Assembly (NCBI GenBank): GCA_003209915.1 | Contig: QCOF01000002.1 | Location: 1 to 64,000, forward strand | DNA length: 64,000 nucleotides | Direction: 5' to 3' | From: Pelagibacteraceae bacterium AG-430-E20 | Lineage (GTDB): Bacteria > Pseudomonadota > Alphaproteobacteria > Pelagibacterales > Pelagibacteraceae | In this document: positions 1 to 9,390 of the stretch, piece by piece | Layout of the letters: each line of letters begins with the position of its first letter | Numbering within the stretch: the stretch's first letter is position 1 | The notes under the pieces: generated by a model | Seen by the model: only the letters and a program-made list of their open reading frames with translations | The model's database searches: none | Told to the model about the DNA's origin: nothing | Program-made: the position numbers and the translations under genes

Positions 1-1
1 C

Positions 2-1327
2 AAGGGATACGGTGTTGATCAAGCAATCAAAAATGTTCCTCAAAAATTAAAAAATGATGCGGGTCTTAATTATGACCGTTTAAAATGGCGAAGAAAAAAA
101 GGTCGAGTAGACTCTTCAACAGAAATTTTACTTAAGATTAGAAATGATAAAGATTATTTAGTAATGCCAGAGAAATGGTGGAAAGAGAGAGAAATAATAT
201 CACGCGCTTTAATTTATAAAAAAAAATATGAAATTGCCTATAAAATATCAAGTAATCACGGTATGAGTGAAGGGCCAGATTTTGCAGCTGCAGAATGGAT
301 GAGTGGCTGGATAGCTTTGAGTTTTTTAAATGATCCTTTAACCGCTAAAAATCATTTTAAGAATTTTTATGATAACGTGAACTATCCAATTAGTACTTCC
401 AGAGGAGCTTATTGGCTTGCTAGCGCTTATGAAAAACTTGGAGACAAAGAACAATCCAATAAATGGTATTTAGAAGCATCAAAATATTTAACTACTTATT
501 ATGGTCAATTAGCATTTTTAAAGATCAATCCAAATGGAAAATTTGAGCTTAATAAAGATATGGAAGTTGATAAAAAATATAGACTTATTTTTTTCAATAA
601 AGAACTGGTTAAAATTACTTATCTTTTAGATGAGCTGAAAAAAGATAAATATACTAAATTTATTCTAAGACACCTGGCGAATGACAATGTTTCTAAAGGG
701 AGTGAGGTATTGGCAGCCGAACTTGCAACAAATATAAATAGATATGACTTTGCTATACAAGTTTCTAAAATTGCATCATATCAAAAAAGATTTCATAATA
801 AATTTAACTACCCAATTATAAGTACACCAAAAAATATTAACGGTAGAAAAATCCCAGATAGTGCTTTAATTTTATCTATTATTAGACAAGAAAGTGAGTT
901 TGATTTAGAAGCTAACAGTCATGCTGGTGCAAAAGGTTTAATGCAACTAATGCCCTACACCGCCAAATTGGTTTCCAAACAAGCCAAACTTCCTTATTCA
1001 AAATCAAGATTAACTACAGATCCTGAATACAACATTAATTTAGGTTCTCATTATATTGCAGGACTTATTTTGCAGTATGATGGTGCATACCCTTTTGCTG
1101 TTGCTGCTTACAATGCAGGACCAAACCGAGTTAAGTATTGGAAAAAAATTAATAAAAATCCACAAAAGAAACAAATTAATTATGTTGACTGGGTTGAGTT
1201 AATAAAATTTAGGGAAACACGTAACTATGTTCAGCGTGTCATGGAAAATTATAATGTCTACAGGTACATATTAGAACAAAGACCAATTCCAATGAGAGAT
1301 TTCTTTAAAGACCGTCCCCTTTTTTAA
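2..1327 (+). CDS. slt: Soluble lytic murein transglycosylase, 5' end cut by the window
   Basis: Periplasmic enzyme that cleaves the MurNAc-GlcNAc bond of peptidoglycan with 1,6-anhydro product formation. The reading frame is open from base 2, so the gene starts before the window; the first in-frame ATG at 164 is probably internal. The C-terminal third is a typical SLT (lysozyme-like) domain: RQESEFD, with the likely catalytic Glu codon at 890-892, then AKGLMQLMPYTA and AVAAYNAGPNRV. The part before it looks like the helical superhelix of Slt70-type enzymes (WMSGWIALSFL, GAYWLASAYEKLG). The signal peptide would lie outside the window. The stop codon touches the CCA end of the convergent tRNA-Ser. 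Confidence 0.9.
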   Translation, partial: KGYGVDQAIKNVPQKLKNDAGLNYDRLKWRRKKGRVDSSTEILLKIRNDKDYLVMPEKWWKEREIISRALIYKKKYEIAYKISSNHGMSEGPDFAAAEWMSGWIALSFLNDPLTAKNHFKNFYDNVNYPISTSRGAYWLASAYEKLGDKEQSNKWYLEASKYLTTYYGQLAFLKINPNGKFELNKDMEVDKKYRLIFFNKELVKITYLLDELKKDKYTKFILRHLANDNVSKGSEVLAAELATNINRYDFAIQVSKIASYQKRFHNKFNYPIISTPKNINGRKIPDSALILSIIRQESEFDLEANSHAGAKGLMQLMPYTAKLVSKQAKLPYSKSRLTTDPEYNINLGSHYIAGLILQYDGAYPFAVAAYNAGPNRVKYWKKINKNPQKKQINYVDWVELIKFRETRNYVQRVMENYNVYRYILEQRPIPMRDFFKDRPLF

Positions 1328-1419
1328 TGGCGGAAGAGGAGGGATTCGAACCCTCGGTACAAGTTTCCTCGCACGGTCATTTAGCAAACGACTGGTTTCA
1401 GCCTCTCACCCACTCTTCC
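1328..1419 (-). tRNA. tRNA-Ser(GCT)
   Basis: The minus strand folds as a class II tRNA of 92 nt: acceptor GGAAGAG/CTCTTCC, discriminator G, encoded CCA, T-arm GGTTCGAATCC and a long variable arm. The anticodon loop TTGCTAA gives GCT, which reads AGC/AGT serine codons. The encoded CCA at 1328-1330 directly follows the TAA of the convergent transglycosylase gene, with no spacer. Confidence 0.95.
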
Positions 1420-1446
1420 GTATGACATTGTGTAATAAGTGATTGT

Positions 1447-1460
1447 ATTGAAAATTCAAT
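1447..1460. promoter_or_regulatory. Inverted repeat upstream of soxB
   Basis: ATTGAA-AA-TTCAAT is a perfect 6-base dyad with a 2-base centre, about 25 bases before the soxB start and in the only gap (1420-1485) ahead of the sox operon. It could be an operator for a regulator of sarcosine use. The composition is AT-rich, so chance is a real alternative. Confidence 0.25.
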
Positions 1461-1485
1461 GTTTATAAAGTAATTATTCAATATT

Positions 1486-2739
1486 ATGAGAAATAAGTAC
1501 TCTATATTTTCTTTGTTCAAAAATGCTTTATCATATCATGAAAATTGGCAGCGAGCTTGGAAAGATCCAACACCCAAAAAAGAATATGATGCTGTAATCA
1601 TCGGTGGTGGTGGTCACGGTTTAGCGACTGCGTACTATTTAGCAAAAAAACATAATATGCAAAATATTGCTGTAGTAGAAAAAGGTTGGATTGGTGGCGG
1701 AAACACTGGTCGTAATACAACAATTATTAGATCAAATTATTTATGGGATGCTAGCGCTGGATTATATGATCATGCACTAAAAATCTGGGAAGGTTTATCT
1801 CAAGAACTAAACTACAATGTTATGTTTAGTCAAAGAGGTGTAATGAATCTTGCTCATAATTTACAAGATGTGAGAGATTTAAAAAGAAGAACTCACGCTA
1901 ATAGATTAAATGGTATAGATGCAGTTTATTTAAATACTCAAGAGGTAAAGAAGTTTTGTCCAATTATCAATACCTCGCAAGATATAAGATATCCAGTTTT
2001 AGGGGGTACCTTACAAAAAAGAGCAGGTACAGCAAGACATGATGCTGTTGCATGGGGTTATGCAAGAGGTGCGGACGAAATGGGAGTAGATATTATTCAA
2101 AATTGTGAAGTTAAAGGAATTAAAAGAAATGGTGATGTAGTTGAAGGTATAGAGACAACAAAAGGATTTATTAAAACAAAAAAAATTGGTGTAGTAGCAG
2201 CAGGACACTCAAGTGTAATTGCTAATATGGCAGGAGTAAGATTACCTCTTGAGAGCAAGCCATTACAAGCGCTAGTTTCTGAACCTGTAAAGCCAATTAT
2301 CGATACTGTTGTTATGTCAAATGCTGTTCATGCTTATGTTAGTCAATCAGATAAAGGTGAGCTTGTTATTGGTGCTGGAACAGATGATTATATCTCTTAT
2401 TCCCAAAAAGGTAGCCATCAAATTGTAGAAGGAACGTTAAATGCAATTTTAGAATTATATCCAATTTTTAGTCGTATGAGAATGCTTAGACAATGGGGTG
2501 GTATCGTTGATATATGTCCAGATGCAAGTCCTATTCTTAGCAAAACGTCTATTAAAGGATTATACTTTAATTGTGGTTGGGGCACAGGGGGATTTAAAGC
2601 AACACCTGGTTCTGGAGATTTATTTGCTCATACTATTGCTAACGACGAACCTCATAAACTAAATGCTGCATTTAATTTAAATAGATTTGTAAGTGGTGAC
2701 CTTGTAGATGAACATGGTGCTGCTGCAGTTGCTCATTAA
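1486..2739 (+). CDS. soxB: Sarcosine oxidase subunit beta (heterotetrameric type)
   Basis: Flavin subunit of heterotetrameric sarcosine oxidase, which oxidatively demethylates sarcosine (N-methylglycine) to glycine. The 417 residues match the family's size. A dinucleotide-binding loop [16 protein letters not shown] lies at about 38-53, and [10 protein letters not shown] carries His185, which aligns by motif with the His that holds covalent FMN in characterised enzymes. [15 protein letters not shown]-like residues near the C terminus close the FAD domain. It is the first gene of soxBDAG; its TAA overlaps the ATG of soxD by one base (TAATG). The protein is cytoplasmic, with no signal peptide. 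Confidence 0.95.
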   Translation: MRNKYSIFSLFKNALSYHENWQRAWKDPTPKKEYDAVIIGGGGHGLATAYYLAKKHNMQNIAVVEKGWIGGGNTGRNTTIIRSNYLWDASAGLYDHALKIWEGLSQELNYNVMFSQRGVMNLAHNLQDVRDLKRRTHANRLNGIDAVYLNTQEVKKFCPIINTSQDIRYPVLGGTLQKRAGTARHDAVAWGYARGADEMGVDIIQNCEVKGIKRNGDVVEGIETTKGFIKTKKIGVVAAGHSSVIANMAGVRLPLESKPLQALVSEPVKPIIDTVVMSNAVHAYVSQSDKGELVIGAGTDDYISYSQKGSHQIVEGTLNAILELYPIFSRMRMLRQWGGIVDICPDASPILSKTSIKGLYFNCGWGTGGFKATPGSGDLFAHTIANDEPHKLNAAFNLNRFVSGDLVDEHGAAAVAH

Positions 2740-3014
2740 TGTTTTTAATTAATTGTCCATACTGTGGAGAAAGAGATCAGCAAGAATTTAAAGCTGGTGG
2801 AGAAGCACACATCGAAAGACCAAAACAACCAACAGAACTAAGTGATGATCAATGGGCAGAATACTTATTTATGAGAAAAAATATTAAAGGTGTACAGTTT
2901 GAAAGGTGGAACCATGCCCATGGTTGTCGAAAATGGTTTAATATGGCAAGAGATACATCTAATGATGAAATAAAAGCAATTTATAAAATGGGTGAAAAAC
3001 CACCTCCACAATAA
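2739..3014 (+). CDS. soxD: Sarcosine oxidase subunit delta
   Basis: Small 91-residue subunit of heterotetrameric sarcosine oxidase. It has the family's zinc ligand pattern: CPYCGERD near the N terminus (Cys6, Cys9), and HAHGCRKWFNMARDT with His and Cys near residue 60. This subunit is structural and binds zinc, not flavin. It overlaps soxB by one base. A downstream ATG at 2992 lies inside this gene, but the better soxA start is four bases after this stop. Confidence 0.93.
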   Translation: MFLINCPYCGERDQQEFKAGGEAHIERPKQPTELSDDQWAEYLFMRKNIKGVQFERWNHAHGCRKWFNMARDTSNDEIKAIYKMGEKPPPQ

Positions 3015-3018
3015 TAAT

Positions 3019-6000
3019 ATGACCAAAAATCTACGGGTAAAATCAAGTGAGTTTATAGATGAGACTAGTAGAATTTCATTTAAGTTTGATGGAAAAACAT
3101 ACTATGGTTTTAAAGGTGATACCTTAGCCTCTGCTTTACTTGCAAATAATGTTCATTTAATTGGTAGAAGTTTTAAATATCATCGACCACGAGGAATTAT
3201 GACATCAGGTTCAGAGGAACCGAATGCAATTGTTCAAATAAATCCTAATTCAAATATTACTGAACCAAACGCAAGAGCAACAGAAATAGAAATTTACGAG
3301 GGTTTGGAAGCATCTAGTCAAAATTGTTGGCCAAGTGTTAATTTTGATATTGGTGGAATAAATAACTTTCTAGCTCCCTTCTTGCCTGCTGGCTTTTATT
3401 ATAAAACATTTATGTGGCCTAAAAGTTTTTGGGAGAAATATGAATTCTTCATTAGACATTCTGCTGGATTAGGTAAATCACCAACTACAAAAGATCCCGA
3501 TATATATGACCATAGAAATATTCATTGTGATGTATTGGTAGTAGGAGCTGGCATATCTGGAATATTAGCAGCAAAGAATGCAGCTAAAAATAATTATAAA
3601 ACATTACTTTTAGATGAAAAAAATGAACTTGGTGGATCAACAATTTTTGAAACAAATGAAAATAAAAAAATTAACAATACTTTTTCATCTGACTGGTTGA
3701 AGAAAGAAATTAGTGAACTAAAAAATATTAAAAATCTTGAAATTAAAACTAGAACTTGCGTTGCTGCATATCATCAATATAATTATCTTCTTGCAAGAGA
3801 AAACTTAACTGATCATTTAGAAAAAAAAGATAAAAAAAATAAAATTAGACAAAGACTTCTTAAAATTAGAGCTAAAAAAGTTATCTTAGCAACTGGTGCA
3901 CTAGAAAGACCATTGGTATTTAACAATAATGATAGACCTGGAATTATGCTTTCCTCAGCTGTGAAGAAATATAGTGATTTTTATGGTGTTGCTTGTGGAG
4001 TAAAAAATATTTTTTTCACAAACAATGATACCGCTTATGAAAGTGCTCTATCTTTGCACAACAAAGGAATTAAAGTTGATGCTATTATTGATATCAGGGA
4101 AAATTCTGATGCAAAAATAATTAAAAAAATTAATGATGCAGGTATAAAAATATACTGGTCCCATACAATAGTTGATACTAGTGGGTACAAAAGATTGAGT
4201 GATGTATCAATAATGAAACTTTCAAATGATGGTATGTCAGTTACTGGTAGTAAAACTTCTATTTCCTGTGATTGCTTAGGTATTGCGGGTGGTTGGACGC
4301 CTGCAGTGCATCTATACACACAATCTGGTAACAAACTAACTTTTGATGAAGATCGAAATGTTTTTGTCCCTAAGGCTGATAACTCAGCACAAATATGTGT
4401 TGGGTCTTGCGGTGGTGATTTTGAGCTAGATGAAATAATTAAAAATTTAAGTAATAAATTAAAAAATTTTCTAAATATAAGTCAAACTGATTTTGAAGAT
4501 ATTAGTTTAGAAAATGATAAAGAGACTTCAAAACGAAATATATGGCTTTTACCGTCTGATAAGCCTACTGGAAAAACTAAACCGTTTGTTGATTATCAAA
4601 ACGATGCAACAGCAAAAGACATAAAATTAGCATTAAGAGAGGGTTTTAGATCAATCGAGCACGTTAAAAGATATACAACAACTGGAATGGGTACTGACCA
4701 AGGTAAACTTGGCAACATGCATGCTTTAGGAATAATTGCCGATACAGCTGGTGTAAAAATGGGTGAACTAGGTACAACAACTTTTAGACCCCCCTACACT
4801 CCTTTGACATTCGGAACTATTGTGGGAAGAAATGTAGGAGAATTTTTTGATACATTTAGAAGAACCCCTATGAATGATTGGCATATAAAAAATAAAGCAG
4901 AATTTGAAAATGTAGGTCAATGGAAAAGGGCTTGGTATTATCCAATCAATGATGAAACTATGCATCAGGCTGTGCAAAGAGAGAGTAAAGCAGCAAGGAA
5001 AAGTGCTGGAATATTAGATGCCTCTACCTTAGGTAAAATTGATATCCAAGGAAGTGATGCATCTGAATTCTTAAATAGAGTTTATACAAACGCATGGTCA
5101 AAACTTGCTATTGGTAAATGTAGATATGGATTGATGCTTAATGAGGATGGAATGGTTTTTGATGATGGTGTTACCACAAGATTAGGTGAAAATCATTATA
5201 TTATGACAACTACAACAGGTGGCGCTGCAAATGTTTTGAGTAAACTTGAAGATTATCTTCAAACCGAATGGCCAGAGTTAGATGTATATTTAACATCTGT
5301 TACAGATCATTTTGCAACAGCTAGTTTATGTGGACCAAATAGTAAAAAAATATTAAATAAAATTATTCCAGAGTTAGATTTATCAGATGAAAATTTTCCG
5401 CACATGTCATTTAAAGAAGTTACTATAGATAAAATTAAATGTAGAATAATGAGAATAAGTTTTACAGGTGAACAAAGCTACGAAATTAATGCTCCAGCAA
5501 GTTTTGGTGAAGCTATATGGGAAAAATGTATAGAGGCTGGAAAAGAATTTGATATCACTCCCTATGGAACAGAAACAATGCATTTATTAAGAGCGGAAAA
5601 AGGTTTTATCATTGTGGGTCAAGATACTGATGGAACCATGACCCCTATTGATCTTCAAATGGATTGGATTGTAAGCAAGAAAAAATACGACTTCATAGGA
5701 AAAAGATCACTTTATAGATCAGATACAATGAAAGAAAATAGAAAACAATTAGTGGGTTTGTTGACTGAGGATCCAAAAATTGTTTTAGAGGAGGGTGCGC
5801 AAATAGTTTCTGAACTAAATCAAAAACCAGTTGAAATGCTTGGCCATGTAACATCAAGTTATTTCAGTCCAAATCTTAATAAATCAATTGCACTAGCAGT
5901 TGTTAGAGATGGAAAAAATATGAGAGGTAAAAAACTTTTTATTCCAATGGAAAATAAAAATATTAGTGTCACAGTTTCGAGTACAATTTTTTTTGATGAA

Positions 6001-6024
6001 GAAAATAAGAGGATAAATGCTTAA
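3019..6024 (+). CDS. soxA: Sarcosine oxidase subunit alpha
   Basis: Large subunit (1001 residues) that carries NAD and the tetrahydrofolate-side active site, so the methyl carbon leaves as 5,10-methylene-THF when folate is present. Domains in order: an N-terminal ferredoxin-like fold (GDTLASALLAN, FKYHRPRGIM), an NAD/FAD Rossmann core beginning near residue 172 (VLVVGAGISGILAA), and an aminomethyltransferase (GCV_T-like) domain from about 630 to the end (GLMLNEDGMVFDDGVTTRL, YGTETMHLLRAEKGF). I chose the ATG at 3019. The earlier ATG at 2992 would add nine unlikely residues (MKNHLHNNN) and overlap soxD by 23 bases. It overlaps soxG by eight bases. Confidence 0.93.
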   Translation: MTKNLRVKSSEFIDETSRISFKFDGKTYYGFKGDTLASALLANNVHLIGRSFKYHRPRGIMTSGSEEPNAIVQINPNSNITEPNARATEIEIYEGLEASSQNCWPSVNFDIGGINNFLAPFLPAGFYYKTFMWPKSFWEKYEFFIRHSAGLGKSPTTKDPDIYDHRNIHCDVLVVGAGISGILAAKNAAKNNYKTLLLDEKNELGGSTIFETNENKKINNTFSSDWLKKEISELKNIKNLEIKTRTCVAAYHQYNYLLARENLTDHLEKKDKKNKIRQRLLKIRAKKVILATGALERPLVFNNNDRPGIMLSSAVKKYSDFYGVACGVKNIFFTNNDTAYESALSLHNKGIKVDAIIDIRENSDAKIIKKINDAGIKIYWSHTIVDTSGYKRLSDVSIMKLSNDGMSVTGSKTSISCDCLGIAGGWTPAVHLYTQSGNKLTFDEDRNVFVPKADNSAQICVGSCGGDFELDEIIKNLSNKLKNFLNISQTDFEDISLENDKETSKRNIWLLPSDKPTGKTKPFVDYQNDATAKDIKLALREGFRSIEHVKRYTTTGMGTDQGKLGNMHALGIIADTAGVKMGELGTTTFRPPYTPLTFGTIVGRNVGEFFDTFRRTPMNDWHIKNKAEFENVGQWKRAWYYPINDETMHQAVQRESKAARKSAGILDASTLGKIDIQGSDASEFLNRVYTNAWSKLAIGKCRYGLMLNEDGMVFDDGVTTRLGENHYIMTTTTGGAANVLSKLEDYLQTEWPELDVYLTSVTDHFATASLCGPNSKKILNKIIPELDLSDENFPHMSFKEVTIDKIKCRIMRISFTGEQSYEINAPASFGEAIWEKCIEAGKEFDITPYGTETMHLLRAEKGFIIVGQDTDGTMTPIDLQMDWIVSKKKYDFIGKRSLYRSDTMKENRKQLVGLLTEDPKIVLEEGAQIVSELNQKPVEMLGHVTSSYFSPNLNKSIALAVVRDGKNMRGKKLFIPMENKNISVTVSSTIFFDEENKRINA

Positions 6025-6580
6025 TTATAAAACAGCTACAAATGGAGAAATTAATTACAACGGTGTAGTTGTAAAAGAAATTTCACCTACAATGAAATTG
6101 AATTTAAGAGGTAAAAAAAGAGAATTTTTAACAAATATAGGAAAAAATCTAAACCTACTTCTTCCAACAGAAGCTAATACCTCAACAATAAGTGATAAAT
6201 TAACAGCAATTTGGCTTGGCCCCGATGAATGGATGATAATAACTAACGATTTAGTAAAAAAAGACACAAACGAATATCAGTTAAATGATTTGCTTTTTAA
6301 TGATATTTCAAAAAAAAACTTAGGAGCCGTAATTGATGTTACTGATCAATTTGTTCAATTAGAAATTAAAGGAAAAAATATTTACGAAATATTTTCAGCT
6401 GGAAGTCCATTTAATTTTAATGAATTTAAAGATAAAAAAGGATCATCAGGACAAACCATTTTGAACCACATAGATGTTATAGTTCTCAATAAGGGAGATG
6501 AAATTGTAAATTTATTTGTAAGAAGATCTTTTGCTAAACATCTTTGGTCCTGGATTAAAGACTGTGCCTTAAGATTATAA
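6017..6580 (+). CDS. soxG: Sarcosine oxidase subunit gamma
   Basis: The 187-residue gamma subunit completes soxBDAG. Its sequence is the most variable in the complex. The call rests on size, place and family-like patches such as WLGPDEWMII and GAVIDVTDQFVQLEIKG, plus the FVRRSFAKHLWSWI end, which resembles the aminomethyltransferase/GcvT fold. It starts inside the end of soxA (eight-base overlap), which fits translational coupling and equal subunit supply. It ends two bases from the convergent nuclease gene, so there is no room for a classical terminator. Confidence 0.88.
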   Translation: MLNYKTATNGEINYNGVVVKEISPTMKLNLRGKKREFLTNIGKNLNLLLPTEANTSTISDKLTAIWLGPDEWMIITNDLVKKDTNEYQLNDLLFNDISKKNLGAVIDVTDQFVQLEIKGKNIYEIFSAGSPFNFNEFKDKKGSSGQTILNHIDVIVLNKGDEIVNLFVRRSFAKHLWSWIKDCALRL

Positions 6581-6582
6581 AT

Positions 6583-7110
6583 TTAATTTTTTTTTCTAAA
6601 ATTCCAAGGCATTTCAAATTTACCCTGCCAGATTCCCAATTTTTCATTCTTTGCACTAATTTCATCAGAAACATATTTTTTAGAATATTTTCTATAAGCA
6701 ACTGCATGACCATTGGCAACCAGCCAAGAGTTTAGATTTTGATTTCTTTTATAACATTCTCCAATAAGCCTACTATATCTATCAACATCCTTTATCTTAC
6801 ATTTTATAATCTGATTATTTATTTTTTTAGTTAGTTTATTAGTAGAAACTTGTCCACATAAGTAGTTCTTGGTGAAAGAAAAAATACCAATTGTTAGGTA
6901 GGGCTTCTCACATGTTTGTTTTTTTTCTGGAGCATCTATCCCATATAACCTTATTTTTTTAGAGTTTATTTTAATTGTGTCTCCATCAATAATTTTTGCA
7001 AATCCACTGATCTCTTTTATTTCTTCTGATTTTACGTCTTCGTATGTAAATATAAAAATGATAAAACAAATTATAATCATTATAAAAACTTTTTTTTTAG
7101 TAAAAAACAT
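6583..7110 (-). CDS. Secreted thermonuclease-like (SNase) protein
   Basis: A staphylococcal-nuclease-fold protein of 175 residues with an N-terminal hydrophobic stretch (VFIMIIICFIIFIFTY) that should export it or anchor it. The active-site pattern is visible: IIDGDTIKI (first calcium Asp), IRLYGIDAPE (Arg, Asp and Glu of the catalytic core) and DRYSRLIGECY (second Arg). NSWLVANGHAVAYRKYSKKY follows, as in bacterial SNase proteins. Such enzymes cut DNA or RNA, so a role in scavenging nucleic acid in the periplasm or outside is an inference. It is followed on the same strand by no gene; upstream, 17 bases away, is the MATE gene. Confidence 0.85.
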   Translation of the reverse strand: MFFTKKKVFIMIIICFIIFIFTYEDVKSEEIKEISGFAKIIDGDTIKINSKKIRLYGIDAPEKKQTCEKPYLTIGIFSFTKNYLCGQVSTNKLTKKINNQIIKCKIKDVDRYSRLIGECYKRNQNLNSWLVANGHAVAYRKYSKKYVSDEISAKNEKLGIWQGKFEMPWNFRKKN

Positions 7111-7127
7111 CTTAAAATTTAAATAAA

Positions 7128-8465
7128 CTATGTGCTCGCTAATTTATTTTTTATATAATATTTAACATAAAAAAATAAAATAATTGATATAGACCATTGA
7201 AAAATAGCCCAGATATAAAAAAAAGTTTTAAAATCTGCATTAATATATCTAGCAATATAAAATGATAAAATAGGCACTATTACATTTCTTATAATGTTGT
7301 TTAACATTGCTTTTTCAGATTTTTTTAAAGCCATAAATAAACCATTTGACAAAAAGAAAATTGGATAAGCTGGTAAAATAAAAGCAGATATTTTTAAATA
7401 CATCGAGCCATATGCAATCACGTCAGAATTAGATGAAAAGAATTTAGGTATAATATCGGCAGTTAAATATACAATCGCTCCTGAAAATAACATTAAGTAC
7501 AAACCATACCTTACAGATGTAAAATAAGATTGTTCAACACGTTTATATTGTTTTGCGCCAACATTTTGAGCAATTATAGAAATAATTGCTGTATTTATTC
7601 CTAGAATGGGAAGTAGTACAACTTGTTCAATTCTTGTAGCTGATCCATAACCTGCTACTGCATATTCACTCGAAAAACCAACATAAGTAAAAATAATAGC
7701 TGCTGCAATGGAGTATCCTAAAATAGCAACTGTTATTGGCATAGATTGAAAAAAAATATTTTTCAAGAAAAAATATTTTACTTTAAAATAGTCAAAAGTT
7801 ATTTTCTTTATTCTTTCATTAATTAATATTTTTCTAAGTACAATCAGAAAAGAAACAAATTGAGCAATTAGAGTTGCTACTCCAATTCCTGTAATTCCTA
7901 ATGCTGGAATAAATAAAAATCCAAATATAAATACAGGATTTAAAATAATATTTAGAAAAAAAGAAAAAATAAGTGCATTTCGATAAGTAATAGTATCACC
8001 TACTGCGTGTAAAAATGAATTTAATGCTACAACTAATATAAATAAAATTGTACCTAAAAAAATTACATTAATATATTTAAGACCAAGACTGGTGACTTCA
8101 TCTGAAGAATTCATTAATAAAAATACTTTTTCTCCAAAAGTAAAACCAAGCAATGAGACAATAAACGAAATTACAACAGCATAAACAATTACGTTTCCAA
8201 AATAACTTAAAACATTTTTTTCATTTTTTTCTCCAATACTGCTTCCTATTAAAGATGTGCCAGCCACAGTTACACCTATTGAAGTGGCAATTATAATAAA
8301 ATAAATTGGAAAAGATTTACTTAAAGCTGATAGTGCTTCTGGAGATATTTTACCAGCATAAAATGTATCAACTATTGTATATAAAGTTTGAAAAAGTGTT
8401 CCTATACTAGCTGGTATAGCAAGCTTTCTTACTAAAACTGAAACTTCGTCTTTTAATAAATTCAT
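7128..8465 (-). CDS. MATE family efflux transporter
   Basis: Polytopic inner-membrane protein of 445 residues with about twelve hydrophobic segments and the two-fold MATE layout. The N-terminal half has IPASIGTLFQTLYTIVDTFYAG, typical of the NorM/DinF group, and the second half repeats the pattern (AAIIFTYVGFSSEYAVAGYG, GINTAIISIIAQNVGAKQYKR). MATE pumps export cationic drugs or metabolites in exchange for Na+ or H+. Substrate cannot be read from sequence. It lies between the nuclease and trhO on the same strand with gaps of 17 and 19 bases. Confidence 0.9.
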   Translation of the reverse strand: MNLLKDEVSVLVRKLAIPASIGTLFQTLYTIVDTFYAGKISPEALSALSKSFPIYFIIIATSIGVTVAGTSLIGSSIGEKNEKNVLSYFGNVIVYAVVISFIVSLLGFTFGEKVFLLMNSSDEVTSLGLKYINVIFLGTILFILVVALNSFLHAVGDTITYRNALIFSFFLNIILNPVFIFGFLFIPALGITGIGVATLIAQFVSFLIVLRKILINERIKKITFDYFKVKYFFLKNIFFQSMPITVAILGYSIAAAIIFTYVGFSSEYAVAGYGSATRIEQVVLLPILGINTAIISIIAQNVGAKQYKRVEQSYFTSVRYGLYLMLFSGAIVYLTADIIPKFFSSNSDVIAYGSMYLKISAFILPAYPIFFLSNGLFMALKKSEKAMLNNIIRNVIVPILSFYIARYINADFKTFFYIWAIFQWSISIILFFYVKYYIKNKLAST

Positions 8466-8484
8466 CTATTTAATAAAGGCTTTA

Positions 8485-9390
8485 TTAATATTCTTTTTGG
8501 AAGATATGTCTTTTTCCAACTTTTTTAGCAAGGTTAATTTGCTTTTGTCTCATTCTGAATCTTGTTTTCTGTTGATCTGTTAACTTATCGTGACAATTTG
8601 GACATGAAACGCCTTCTTCATATTTTTTTGAATTTTTAGTCTGTGGAGAAATTGGTTTTCTGCAACCACTACAAATTGAATAAGAGCCAGATTTTAGACC
8701 ATGTTTTAAACTAACCCTGTTATCAAAAACAAAACATTCACCTTTCCATAAACTTCTTTTTTGATTTGTCTTTTTTAAATAATTTAAAATACCACCTTTT
8801 AACTGATACACATTACTAAAACCTTTTTTTTCTAAATAAACCGAAGCTTTTTCACAACGAATTCCACCAGTACAAAACATTGCTATAGGTTGATTTTTTT
8901 TTAGATTTTTTAAATATTTTGGAAAATCCCTAAAATTATTAATATTTGGATTCGTAGAACCTTTAAAAGTACCAACATCATATTCAAATGGTTTTCTAGC
9001 ATCAATAACAAGTGTTTCTTTATCCCTTATTAATTTATTCCATTTATTTGGTTCGACATGACTGTCTTTTTTTTTGATCATATGACTAAGTTTTAAGTTC
9101 ATAGGAACAACTTCAGTCTTAATTTTTACTTTGGGTTTATGAAACGGTTGAAACAAACTTTTTGATTTATTAAAACTATTGAAATCTTTAAATTTTAAAA
9201 CTTTTTTTAACCTATCAATAGTAGTTTTAATATCTGGTCCTTTACCAGAAATAGTAGCATTTACACCTTCTTTTGAAATTATTACTGTTCCTCGAATATT
9301 ATTTTTTATTAAAATTTCATTTATCAATCTCTTATTTTTTTTTAAATATTGAATATTTAAAAACCTATAGAAACCAAATACTTCGTACAT
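8485..9390 (-). CDS. trhO: tRNA uridine(34) hydroxylase, rhodanese-type (TrhO/YceA)
   Basis: Makes 5-hydroxyuridine at the wobble base of several tRNAs, the O2-dependent route known from E. coli YceA. The 301 residues hold an N-terminal ferredoxin-like domain (GTVIISKEGVNATISG), a rhodanese domain with the active-site loop MFCTGGIRCEKA (Cys173), and a C-terminal Cys-rich segment (CSGCRKPISP, CPNCHDKL) that may bind zinc. The start overlaps the stop of the upstream methyltransferase by one base (TAATG). Function follows from the family. Confidence 0.9.
   Translation of the reverse strand: MYEVFGFYRFLNIQYLKKNKRLINEILIKNNIRGTVIISKEGVNATISGKGPDIKTTIDRLKKVLKFKDFNSFNKSKSLFQPFHKPKVKIKTEVVPMNLKLSHMIKKKDSHVEPNKWNKLIRDKETLVIDARKPFEYDVGTFKGSTNPNINNFRDFPKYLKNLKKNQPIAMFCTGGIRCEKASVYLEKKGFSNVYQLKGGILNYLKKTNQKRSLWKGECFVFDNRVSLKHGLKSGSYSICSGCRKPISPQTKNSKKYEEGVSCPNCHDKLTDQQKTRFRMRQKQINLAKKVGKRHIFQKEY

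Noticed and set aside
1420-1485. Glycine or other riboswitch before soxB
   Set aside because: The gap is only 66 bases and shows no conserved aptamer pattern; SAR11 glycine riboswitches are known at other genes.
2992-3018. Alternative soxA start giving MKNHLHNNN at the N terminus
   Set aside because: It overlaps soxD by 23 bases and adds residues not typical of the family; the ATG at 3019, four bases after the soxD stop, fits better.
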